A stretch of 28,442 nucleotides of DNA, from positions 1 to 28,442 of the IMG/VR virus record IMGVR_UViG_3300031673_000362; one strand, 5' to 3'. Position numbers and translations under genes: made by a program. The stretch is from a virus. Positions within the stretch are counted from its first letter, which is position 1; the number at the start of each line of letters is the position of its first letter. This document shows positions 6,396 through 13,288 of the stretch, piece after piece. The notes beneath the pieces are model-generated. The model was not told the origin of the DNA. It was given only the letters and a program-made list of their open reading frames with translations, and made no database searches.

Positions 6396-6422
6396 CAAAA
6401 CATATAAGAAAGAGGTGATAAA

Positions 6423-6710
6423 ATGAGTGCACATAAGAAGATGTGGGAAGAACTTAAAGAGGGTTGGTACGTAAAAAATCAGGACGATTACCCTCCTAAC
6501 ACGAGGGATACTATTAGTGAGATTATAGATTATCTTGAGAGAAAACATTTGCGTGCTGAAATAGTGCCTGTAAAAATAGCAGTAGAAGTTAGACAGTTAA
6601 ATCGTATAATTAATAAAATAGATGAAATGATAATTGGTATGAATGTGTGGCCTGGTGACATAGTCAAGATGTTAGAAGAATTAAAACATAATACAAAGGA
6701 GGTAACATAA
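6423..6710 (+). CDS. Hypothetical protein (95 aa) downstream of the RNA element
   Basis: ATG 6423 follows AAAGAGGTG at 6410-6417. The protein is soluble and largely helical, with charged helices such as SEIIDYLERKHL and a C-terminal MLEELKHN. The family is not recognised. It is the first gene after the structured RNA at 6297-6395 and would be its most direct target if that RNA acts in cis. Confidence 0.65.
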   Translation: MSAHKKMWEELKEGWYVKNQDDYPPNTRDTISEIIDYLERKHLRAEIVPVKIAVEVRQLNRIINKIDEMIIGMNVWPGDIVKMLEELKHNTKEVT

Positions 6711-6715
6711 AAAAT

Positions 6716-6835
6716 ATGTATAAAATAGAATGCACTGATAAAGGGCTTGAGGTGCACCAGGTTATTGACGGGTGGGTATTTACGACAATTGTCCCACCCA
6801 ACATTCCTATAATTGTGATGAAAGGAGATAAATAA
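6716..6835 (+). CDS. Possible 39-aa small protein
   Basis: ATG 6716 opens a 39-codon frame ending at TAA 6833-6835, one base before the next ATG at 6837. The nearest ribosome binding site, AAAGGAGG at 6695-6702, is 13 nt away, which is longer than usual. The peptide is beta-like (VIDGWVFTTIVPPNIPIIV). A 7-bp inverted repeat GGGTGGG/CCCACCC (6770-6799) lies inside it. The frame fills an otherwise empty gap and its tail encodes the next gene's Shine-Dalgarno, which supports coding. Confidence 0.45.
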   Translation: MYKIECTDKGLEVHQVIDGWVFTTIVPPNIPIIVMKGDK

Positions 6836-6836
6836 G

Positions 6837-7082
6837 ATGGAAGGTAAAATAAGTAACAAAAATGTAGATACGAATTATTTTTTAGAATGTATTTTTTGTG
6901 GAGAAAATAAGGAAATAAGTTTAGTGGCACACAGACATTTCATTAGTAACAATATAAGGGGTTTTGTAGTTGTTTGTCAGGATTGTTTAAAAAATAAATT
7001 ACAAAACAATGATTGGTATTTTAAGGTAGATTGTGTATTTGCGAAGGAGGCGAAAGAAGATGACAAAAATAAAGATAGATGA
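6837..7082 (+). CDS. Small zinc-ribbon-like protein (81 aa)
   Basis: ATG 6837 follows AAAGGAG at 6821-6827. Two CxxC knuckles are visible, C18-x2-C21 (ECIFCGENK) and C47-x2-C50 (VCQDCLKN), with H32 and H34 between them. This spacing suits a zinc ribbon binding one zinc ion. No catalytic domain is visible. The gene overlaps the start of the ParB/methyltransferase gene by 23 nt, so the two are probably coupled. Confidence 0.7.
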   Translation: MEGKISNKNVDTNYFLECIFCGENKEISLVAHRHFISNNIRGFVVVCQDCLKNKLQNNDWYFKVDCVFAKEAKEDDKNKDR

Positions 7083-8334
7083 CATAAATGTAGGTGAGAG
7101 AGTAAGGGCAGACTACGGAGATATATCTGCTCTCGCTACATCTATCCAGCGGTATGGATTATTACATCCTATCGTAATTGACGAGAAGAATAATCTTATC
7201 GCTGGTGAGCGTAGATTAAAAGCACATGTTAAACTTGGTAAGAAGGAGATAGAAGTTAAACGCTTCTCAGAACTAAGTGATATAGACAAGAAAGAAATAG
7301 AGTTAGAAGAAAACATACAAAGGAAATCTCTTGAGTGGCAGGAACTCGTATTGGCTAAGTTATCATTACATGAACTCCGCCAAACGTTATATGGCACAAG
7401 AACAGGTCATACTGGTGGTGAAGGTTGGGGTCTTTCAGATACAGCACTGGCATTAGACCAAAGTGTAGGGACTGCGTCTATGGACTTACAATTAGCACGA
7501 GCCATTAAGAACTTTCCAGAGCTTAGAAAAGAGAAGACAAAGTCAAATGCATTTAAGAGGTATAAACAGATGGAGTCAGTACTATTGCGCACTGAACTAA
7601 ACAGGAGAAGAACGAGAGATGTAACTCCTAACATAATTCTTGGAGACGCTGCAATAGAATGTAAGAAGTGGGAAGATGAGAGCTTTGATTTCTTCATAAC
7701 TGACCCTCCATATGGACAAGACTTAGATAAGAAGAGTGATAAAGGTAAAACTGTGAGTGGTGTAACGTATGAAGATGACCCTTATCTTATAATGGAATTA
7801 CTTCGTAAGGTAACAAAGGAGTTGTATAGAGCACTCAAGCCAGATAGACACATGATTATTGCATTCTCTATGACCCACTATATTAAACTAAAGCAGCTAT
7901 TAGAAGATGCAGGATTTCATGTAGACCCAACTCCGCTTATATGGAACAAAGAGAGTGGGAGTACACCCTCTAATGGGGACTTCTTCCCCTACGCCTATGA
8001 GCCAGCATTCTGGTGCATGAAAGGAAGGAGAGGACTTAACTCCACCGCATGTAATATGTTTACATGTAAGCGAGTACCTGTGAAGCACAAGTATCATCCG
8101 CTGGAAAGACCACAAGAATTATTAGTAGCTTGGGTAGAGGCAGTATCATTTCCTGGTGAAAAGGGCGGAGACCCGTTTGGCGGCGGAGGTTCACTAATGG
8201 AAGCATGTATAACTACAGGAAGAGAGTGTGTCATCATAGAGAAAGATGAAGCTAATTATTCCACTATTGTTAGTAGATATGAGGAACTAAAAAAGAAGAT
8301 GGCAGAGAAGAAAGCTGAGGTGAAGGAAGTATGA
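7060..8334 (+). CDS. ParB-like domain fused to beta-class DNA methyltransferase
   Basis: Start ATG 7060 is chosen over an in-frame GTG 7033 because AAGGAGG (7044-7050) lies between them; the product is 424 aa. The N-terminal part, about 1-100, is a ParB/sulfiredoxin-type domain (GLLHPIVI about 33-40, then LIAGERRLKAH about 46-56). From about 200 on there is an amino-methyltransferase with DPPYG at 215-219 (motif IV) and DPFGGGG at 371-377 (AdoMet-binding motif I). The catalytic motif precedes the AdoMet motif, the beta-class order, and DPPY indicates N6-adenine (or N4-cytosine) methylation. No restriction partner is seen, so protection of phage DNA from host restriction is likely. Confidence 0.85.
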   Translation: MTKIKIDDINVGERVRADYGDISALATSIQRYGLLHPIVIDEKNNLIAGERRLKAHVKLGKKEIEVKRFSELSDIDKKEIELEENIQRKSLEWQELVLAKLSLHELRQTLYGTRTGHTGGEGWGLSDTALALDQSVGTASMDLQLARAIKNFPELRKEKTKSNAFKRYKQMESVLLRTELNRRRTRDVTPNIILGDAAIECKKWEDESFDFFITDPPYGQDLDKKSDKGKTVSGVTYEDDPYLIMELLRKVTKELYRALKPDRHMIIAFSMTHYIKLKQLLEDAGFHVDPTPLIWNKESGSTPSNGDFFPYAYEPAFWCMKGRRGLNSTACNMFTCKRVPVKHKYHPLERPQELLVAWVEAVSFPGEKGGDPFGGGGSLMEACITTGRECVIIEKDEANYSTIVSRYEELKKKMAEKKAEVKEV

Positions 8335-8537
8335 AGATAATAAAGATTAAGAGATGTTGGGAGTGTCCACATAGAGATAATAGAGCAATGTGCATGGAAA
8401 AAGGATACAAAGATATTGAACACAAGATTGAGGAAGCTGGAGATCTTCCCAAGTGGTGTCCCCTAGAGGATTACAAAGCACGTACAAAAAAGGAGGCGGA
8501 AGATGATTGTAAAACCGACAGGCCCAGAAAATGCTAA
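8331..8537 (+). CDS. Small Cys-rich zinc-finger-like protein (68 aa)
   Basis: ATG 8331 overlaps the methyltransferase stop (ATGA). The core CWECPHRDNRAMC...LPKWCPLEDY has cysteines at 9, 12, 21 and 43, a layout seen in small phage proteins next to replication genes and fit for one zinc. The last 12 codons overlap the polymerase start by 35 nt and add C60 and C68, which look like by-products of the overlap. Its place before the UDG/polymerase fusion suggests a replication accessory. Confidence 0.75.
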   Translation: MKIIKIKRCWECPHRDNRAMCMEKGYKDIEHKIEEAGDLPKWCPLEDYKARTKKEAEDDCKTDRPRKC

Positions 8538-10776
8538 AATAGCTATTGTAGGAGAATGCCCAGGAAAAGATGAAGAGAGAATAGGCAGACCTTTTGTAGG
8601 TGGGGCAGGCAAAATATTAGATGGCATGTTATTAGAAGCAGGTATAGACAGACGTGATTGTTATATAACTAACGTGATGCACATAAGACCCGTTAATAAC
8701 GACTTTGGAGAATTTTATGAGGATGCAAGTAGGAAGCACCCCAATAAGCTTTTAATGGAAGGGTACAGAAGGCTGGTTGATGAGTTAAATATAGTAAAGC
8801 CTAATGTAATAATAGCTCTTGGTAATGAAGCACTCAAAGCTCTTGTAAACAAAACTGGTATTACAAAGTACAGAGGTTCTATACTAATAGATAAGACATC
8901 ATCTTTGAATATATTTAAAGTAGTTCCTACTATCCACCCCGCTGCCATAATGCGCCAGTGGGAACTCCGCCCTCTTGCTGTTATGGACTTAAGACGTGCA
9001 TTAGAGGAGTCAACAACACTAATGTTTATCCCTACGTACAGAGTGTGGAAGAAGATAGAAACATTATCTGAATTGGAAACAAAAGTAGACCTTTATTTGA
9101 AGCATGCCAAGTACATATCTTTTGACATAGAGACGTGTAACAACCAAATTAGTTGTATAAGTTTCGCCAAGGATGAATTTAGTTCCTTTACAGTTCCTAT
9201 ATGTATGTTTGATAAATCATCTTGGACTGAGCAGGAAGAGTTGTTAGTATGGTTACAGATTAAACGTCTACTTGAGTCTGATATACCAAAGATAGCGCAG
9301 AATGCTAACTTTGACATGTTTTATCTTATGTTTACTGTAGGAATTGATGTTAAGAACTTATGGATGGACACTATGATTGCTCACCATTGTTTATATCCAG
9401 AACTACCAAAGAGCCTGGCAACACTATGTTCAATGTACACTCGAGAACCATATTATAAGGACATGGTAGCGGAAGACTATTATCATTATAACTGTCTTGA
9501 TGCTATGATAACATGGGAATGTGCTATGGTAATTGAGAAAGAGTTAATTGAGTTTGGTGTAGATGACTTTTATCATAAGTACCTTAACCACGTTATTCCT
9601 ATTCTTCTTAACATGCAACTACGTGGTGTTAGAGTTGATACAAAGAAGAGAGCGTTAGCTGCTGAGGACTTAAAGAGGGTGATGAATGAACAACAAAAGA
9701 AATTAGATGACGCAGTCGGTCATGAATTAAATGTAAATTCTTCTAAACAGATGAGCGACTTCTTATACAGAGAATTAGGCTTACCAATACAGTCCCACAG
9801 AAAAACAGGAAAGACATCTACTAATGAAGCCTCACTAAAAAATCTTGCAAGGATAGCACCTAATTCTCTGTTTGATGTTATTATAAACATCAGAGAAACA
9901 AAGAAGTTAGTATCAACATATCTTGAGTCTGAGTTAGACCCTGACGGTAGATTTAGATGTTCATACTTGTTATCTGGAACTGAGTCTGGTAGACTTGCAT
10001 CGAGGATGTCCGCTACAGGCACTGGTGGTAACTTACAAAATGTACCTAAAGGAATTGCAAGGGAAGTGTTCATACCTGATGAAGGTAAGGTGTTTATGGC
10101 AGCGGACTTATCACAAGCAGAAGCAAGAGTGGTGGCATATCTGGCAAAGGAGCAAGGCTTGATAGAAATATTTGAGTCAGGGAAAGATATACATAGTCAG
10201 GTAGCAGCAAGTATATTTGACAGGAAACTGGAAGATGTATCTAAAGAAGAAAGGGAACTTGCTAAAAGAATTGTACATGCTAGTAACTATGGTATGGGAG
10301 CCAGGCACTTTGCCGAATTAACAGAACTAAGTACTGCGGATGCGCAAGAGAAACTTAACTTATACCACATACATTTCCCTCGAATTAGAATATGGCACAT
10401 GGAAGTAGCGAGAGAACTTAAGAGAAGTAGGATACTTACGACACCAATGGGAAGAAAGAGAATGTTCTTTGGTAGATGGAACGATGACTTATTAAGAGAT
10501 GGATATAGTTACATACCACAGTCAACCGTTGCGGATGTAGTGTTACAAGGCATGATTAACATACAGAACGCATTACCCAGCAGTTGTAACATAGTATTTA
10601 ATATACACGATGAAGTTGTGATACAAATACCCATTGTGTGGGATTTAAGTAGCACTGTTTACAAGATGGACGAACTTATGATTAAATGTATGTCCATCCC
10701 CATAGAAATTCATGGAAGAACATTGACAATCCCTGTCAATGTTAAATGCGGGAGTAATTGGGACGAGGTGTCATAA
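8503..10776 (+). CDS. Uracil-DNA glycosylase-like domain fused to family A DNA polymerase
   Basis: A 757-aa replicative polymerase starting at ATG 8503, behind AAGGAGG. Residues 1-170 are UDG-like: GECPGKDE (17-24), GRPFVGGAG (28-36) and HPAA (145-148). The 3'-5' exonuclease follows with DIET (D208, E210), NANFD and YNCLD, all three motifs intact. The polymerase part has motif A DLSQAEAR (D535), motif B AKRIVHASNYG (K588, H592, Y596) and motif C HDE (702-704). The UDG domain lacks the four Fe-S cysteines usual in family 4 enzymes, with H or G at the places I would align. A UDG-PolA fusion is known from SPO1-type phages. It should copy the phage genome and may sense or repair uracil. Confidence 0.92.
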   Translation: MIVKPTGPENAKIAIVGECPGKDEERIGRPFVGGAGKILDGMLLEAGIDRRDCYITNVMHIRPVNNDFGEFYEDASRKHPNKLLMEGYRRLVDELNIVKPNVIIALGNEALKALVNKTGITKYRGSILIDKTSSLNIFKVVPTIHPAAIMRQWELRPLAVMDLRRALEESTTLMFIPTYRVWKKIETLSELETKVDLYLKHAKYISFDIETCNNQISCISFAKDEFSSFTVPICMFDKSSWTEQEELLVWLQIKRLLESDIPKIAQNANFDMFYLMFTVGIDVKNLWMDTMIAHHCLYPELPKSLATLCSMYTREPYYKDMVAEDYYHYNCLDAMITWECAMVIEKELIEFGVDDFYHKYLNHVIPILLNMQLRGVRVDTKKRALAAEDLKRVMNEQQKKLDDAVGHELNVNSSKQMSDFLYRELGLPIQSHRKTGKTSTNEASLKNLARIAPNSLFDVIINIRETKKLVSTYLESELDPDGRFRCSYLLSGTESGRLASRMSATGTGGNLQNVPKGIAREVFIPDEGKVFMAADLSQAEARVVAYLAKEQGLIEIFESGKDIHSQVAASIFDRKLEDVSKEERELAKRIVHASNYGMGARHFAELTELSTADAQEKLNLYHIHFPRIRIWHMEVARELKRSRILTTPMGRKRMFFGRWNDDLLRDGYSYIPQSTVADVVLQGMINIQNALPSSCNIVFNIHDEVVIQIPIVWDLSSTVYKMDELMIKCMSIPIEIHGRTLTIPVNVKCGSNWDEVS

Positions 10777-10799
10777 CTAAAAAGGAGGTGAAAGGAGTG

Positions 10800-10805
10800 A
10801 TGTAA
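10800..10805 (+). promoter_or_regulatory. ATG-TAA start-stop directly before the start at 10806
   Basis: Two consecutive ribosome binding sites (AAAAGGAGGTG at about 10779-10790 and AAAGGAG at 10791-10797) are followed by ATG TAA and then the real ATG at 10806. The minimal frame may hold or recycle ribosomes. A similar arrangement lies at 545-553. Confidence 0.25.
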
Positions 10806-12041
10806 ATGAACCAAAGAAAAATCAAGGGCAGCTGGGTTACAGAGTATCTTCGCTTTACTGAAAATCAAGAGTCTCCAGGCATGTTCCATTTATGGGTTGC
10901 TATATCTGTTGTAGCATCTACTCTTGAACGTAACGTGCATCTTAATAGAGGATACTATCTGTTATATCCTAACTTATATACAGTACTTGTGGCTGACTCA
11001 GAGGTATGTATGAAAACAACAGCCGCTGATATAGGCATGAATATATTAGGACAAATAGAAAATCCTCCTGCTGTTTTTGCACAGAAGATAACACCAGAAG
11101 CACTTGTGTCTGGTATGTGCAATGAATGTGCAATAGATGAAGCAGGCACGGTGTATAAGAATGCAGCAGCGGTTATCTATGCAGAAGAATTATCAGTATT
11201 TCTTGGAAGAGAAGCATACGCATCAGGTATGGTGTCAATACTTACATCTCTTTATGGTTGTCGAGACAAATGGGAGTATGAAACTATAGGCAGAGGAAAA
11301 GATGTTGCATATAATACATGTGTTAACTTACTTGGTGCATCAACACCAGAGTGGTTACGTATGTCTATCCCTATTGATGCAGTTGGTGGTGGTTTTACAT
11401 CTCGAATTATCTTTGTATATCAAGATGCATCTGATAAGGAAAATCCTCACCCTGAGATAACAGCAGAGGAAGTAGAGATGAAGAAAAATCTTATCCACGA
11501 TTTATCTTTAATTCGTAGGATAAGAGGCGTGTTTAAGTTCACTCCCTCAGCCAAAGAGTGGTATTCTAAGTGGTATCATGGATATAGGAAGGCACAAGCA
11601 GAAGGGAAGTCAACTATGGTAAGGAAGAAGGACATTATATTAAAGGTTGCTATGTGCTTGTCAGCGTCTGAGGATGACTCATTATTAATAACAGATGAAC
11701 ATCTTTCAAAGGCTACTGCAATATTAGACTCTAATGAACTGTTCCTACCTGAAGCAATGAGGATACTTTCATCTACGCAAGTCGGTGTGGATGCAAATAG
11801 AGTCGCAACTATAATTAAGAAGTATGAGAATGGAATTATGCATAGTGAGTTGATGAGAGCAACAGTATATACGTTAGATAAGACGAAGTTAACAGAGATT
11901 GTAGAAACGTTAGCATCAGCTAAGATAATAACGGTGGAGTTAGTTGGTGATAAGAATGAGAGAATGTACAAGTACAGTGAGACTAAAATATCAAATGCAC
12001 ATTTTGCAGATAAATTTCAAAAGAAAGGAGATGAGAAGTAA
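10806..12041 (+). CDS. DUF3987-like P-loop protein, putative replicative helicase/primase factor
   Basis: A 411-aa protein starting at ATG 10806. The opening SWVTEYLRFTENQESPGMFH, a Walker A-like ADSEVCMKTT (63-72, catalytic K70), and a Walker B-like VIYAEELSVFLG match the general plan of DUF3987-type phage and plasmid P-loop proteins thought to unwind DNA with a primase. The usual leading glycine of the Walker A loop is absent. The C-terminal 100 residues look like a winged-helix region (SSTQVGVDANRVATIIKKYE...). Following a PolA-type polymerase, a helicase role is plausible. No primase zinc finger or TOPRIM motif is visible in this gene. Confidence 0.7.
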   Translation: MNQRKIKGSWVTEYLRFTENQESPGMFHLWVAISVVASTLERNVHLNRGYYLLYPNLYTVLVADSEVCMKTTAADIGMNILGQIENPPAVFAQKITPEALVSGMCNECAIDEAGTVYKNAAAVIYAEELSVFLGREAYASGMVSILTSLYGCRDKWEYETIGRGKDVAYNTCVNLLGASTPEWLRMSIPIDAVGGGFTSRIIFVYQDASDKENPHPEITAEEVEMKKNLIHDLSLIRRIRGVFKFTPSAKEWYSKWYHGYRKAQAEGKSTMVRKKDIILKVAMCLSASEDDSLLITDEHLSKATAILDSNELFLPEAMRILSSTQVGVDANRVATIIKKYENGIMHSELMRATVYTLDKTKLTEIVETLASAKIITVELVGDKNERMYKYSETKISNAHFADKFQKKGDEK

Positions 12042-12250
12042 TGTGGTGTATAAATCTAAGTAATCTTGCAACATGGGTTCTTTGGGTTTTGGCAGCTGCT
12101 AGTTTTGTAGGAGTTGTTTGTCTTATGATCTCGGTACATTACCTGGAGATTATGATAGCTATGTGGAAACAACGCATCTGGGCTAATGAGAATGATATAG
12201 CAAGTTTGAAGGTTGATGTAAGATATTCAATGAAGAAGGAGGTGAAATAA
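12041..12250 (+). CDS. Small membrane protein (69 aa)
   Basis: The start overlaps the previous stop by one base (TAATG), with AAAGGAGATG just upstream. Residues 8-37 (LATWVLWVLAAASFVGVVCL and following) form one long or two short membrane segments, followed by a charged tail. The C-terminal KKEVK is encoded by the next gene's AAGGAGGTGAAA. Function is unknown; membrane anchoring of a replication factor is one possibility. Confidence 0.65.
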   Translation: MWCINLSNLATWVLWVLAAASFVGVVCLMISVHYLEIMIAMWKQRIWANENDIASLKVDVRYSMKKEVK

Positions 12251-12251
12251 A

Positions 12252-12413
12252 ATGCCAAAAGAAAATGATTTGCTTCTATTTTTAAAAGAACAGCTTGAAC
12301 ACGTAAAGAACAGAATTAAGGGTAGAAACTACAGCAGTGATTTGGATGAACAAGTAGTATTATGGGATTTGTATGAACTAATCTTAAATAACATAAGAGA
12401 GGAGGAAAAGTAA
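12252..12413 (+). CDS. Very small acidic protein (53 aa)
   Basis: ATG 12252 follows AAGGAGGTGAAATAAA, an excellent ribosome binding site. The protein is one or two charged helices (LLLFLKEQLEHVKNRI, then VVLWDLYELILNNI). The TAA at 12411-12413 shares its last base with the next ATG, so translation is coupled. No family is recognised. Confidence 0.65.
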   Translation: MPKENDLLLFLKEQLEHVKNRIKGRNYSSDLDEQVVLWDLYELILNNIREEEK

Positions 12414-12574
12414 TGGATAGAGTTTTAGTGTTCTTAGTAGCTGTGGTCTTGCTCTTGTCTCATATGGCAGCCTACCATTTGGGTGGGATAAAGGCATGTG
12501 ATAGCATAGAGAAAGCATTAAAAGAAGTGAAAGCATTAAAAGAAGTGAAAGCATTAAATAAGGAGGTGAAATAA
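12413..12574 (+). CDS. Very small membrane protein (53 aa) with KEVKAL repeats
   Basis: ATG 12413 overlaps the previous TAA, with GAGAGGAGGAAAAG upstream. Residues 3-20 (RVLVFLVAVVLLLSHMAA) form a membrane segment. The C-terminal half is a basic repeat, ALKEVK-ALKEVK-ALNKEVK, encoded by an 18-bp tandem repeat whose last unit contains the ribosome binding site of the next gene. It could be a membrane-anchored helix; no function is assigned. Confidence 0.6.
   Translation: MDRVLVFLVAVVLLLSHMAAYHLGGIKACDSIEKALKEVKALKEVKALNKEVK
12515..12571 (+). repeat. 18-bp tandem repeat ending in a Shine-Dalgarno
   Basis: GCATTAAAAGAAGTGAAA occurs twice perfectly (12515-12532, 12533-12550). A third, 21-bp copy, GCATTAAATAAGGAGGTGAAA (12551-12571), carries the AAGGAGG of the gene at 12574. 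The copies look like recent duplications of the region around the ribosome binding site. Confidence 0.8.
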
Positions 12575-12918
12575 TGGGAGTATATGATATAGTATGTGGC
12601 ATTCAAGTTAAGTGCACCCCAGACCAGACACTTAAAGAATATAAGCTTGGCGATTTAATAGACTTAAAAAATGGAATTTACATTGGGTATGAGGGATGGT
12701 TTAACGTGAGAAACCGCAAGGTTGTTGATAGTGGTAAAGATGTCTATGATAAGTGGGGAAACTTACTATCAATAGAGGAAATTTTAATAAACAATCCAAT
12801 AGTAGAAGGAATAAGAAGTAAGGATAAATACACAGCCGTAGAAGCGCCTCAATTTGTAGACCCAATAGAGTATCTTAAAGAACCACATTTAGGTGAAACC
12901 AAAGAAGGAGGGAGGTGA
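12574..12918 (+). CDS. Hypothetical phage protein (114 aa)
   Basis: ATG 12574 shares a base with the previous TAA and follows AAGGAGGTGAAATA. The protein looks beta-rich (VYDIVCGIQVKC, then GIYIGYEGWFNVRNRKVVDS), with two early cysteines at 8 and 14. It resembles small cytosolic proteins found in phage early regions, but I cannot name a family. The C-terminus KEGGR is coded by the next gene's ribosome binding site. Confidence 0.65.
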   Translation: MGVYDIVCGIQVKCTPDQTLKEYKLGDLIDLKNGIYIGYEGWFNVRNRKVVDSGKDVYDKWGNLLSIEEILINNPIVEGIRSKDKYTAVEAPQFVDPIEYLKEPHLGETKEGGR

Positions 12919-12922
12919 AAAA

Positions 12923-13177
12923 ATGACTTTATTAGAAATGATTAAGAAGTATGAGAAGAAGAAGGCTGATATAGTGGCAGACTGTGGAGGTCGTCCAACA
13001 GGTGATATGGTAATTGTAAACGCCATTCTTAGGGACTTACATGAGATAGAAGAACAACAGCCATCGTGGGTTACGGTAAGAGATAAGATAATGAAGAAGA
13101 TAGATACTGAAATAGGTTATGAGCATTATGAGAGTGCACAGATATTGGCACAAACTTTAACTCTGCTTCCAGGATAA
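12923..13177 (+). CDS. Hypothetical helical protein (84 aa), last gene of the + operon
   Basis: Start ATG 12923 is preferred to an in-frame GTG 12893 because AAGGAGGGAGGTG lies directly before it. The protein is helical and basic at the N-terminus (MIKKYEKKKADI), with no recognised motif. It is the last rightward gene. Hairpins at 13189-13218 and 13224-13259 follow, then oppositely oriented genes. Confidence 0.65.
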   Translation: MTLLEMIKKYEKKKADIVADCGGRPTGDMVIVNAILRDLHEIEEQQPSWVTVRDKIMKKIDTEIGYEHYESAQILAQTLTLLPG

Positions 13178-13188
13178 ACTAAAAAGAA

Positions 13189-13218
13189 GGGGGAACCTAT
13201 ACGAAGATAAGTTCCCCC
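13189..13218 (-). terminator. Terminator of the leftward late operon
   Basis: GGGGGAAC (13189-13196) pairs with GTTCCCCC (13211-13218). After one C-A mismatch, TAT/ATA pairs continue to a 6-nt loop. On the - strand the hairpin is followed by TTCTTTTTAG, the form of a Rho-independent terminator, about 70 nt after the PurD-like gene. On the + strand no T-run follows, so it mainly serves leftward transcription. Confidence 0.75.
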
Positions 13219-13223
13219 GACTT

Positions 13224-13274
13224 GCATCTCCAAAAGAAAGGAAGTAAGAATAGAGATGCTAGCCACGTCTTTTT
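13224..13274 (+). terminator. Weak candidate terminator of the rightward operon
   Basis: GCATCTC (13224-13230) pairs with GAGATGC (13253-13259) around a 22-nt loop, and TTTTT follows at 13270-13274 after a 10-nt gap. GAC/GTC may add three pairs with an internal loop. The gap to the T-run makes this only a tentative + strand terminator. Confidence 0.35.
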
Positions 13275-13288
13275 CAACGGGCGGTTGA

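Noticed and set aside
6770-6799. GGGTGGG/CCCACCC inverted repeat as a terminator
   Set aside because: It lies inside a small frame with a 16-nt loop and no T-run after it.
7033-7059. Longer N-terminus for the ParB-methyltransferase from GTG 7033
   Set aside because: The added residues encode the ribosome binding site (YLRRRRKK), and the ATG 7060 is ideally spaced behind it. The same reasoning rejects starts at 2877, 12893, 18130 and 20094.
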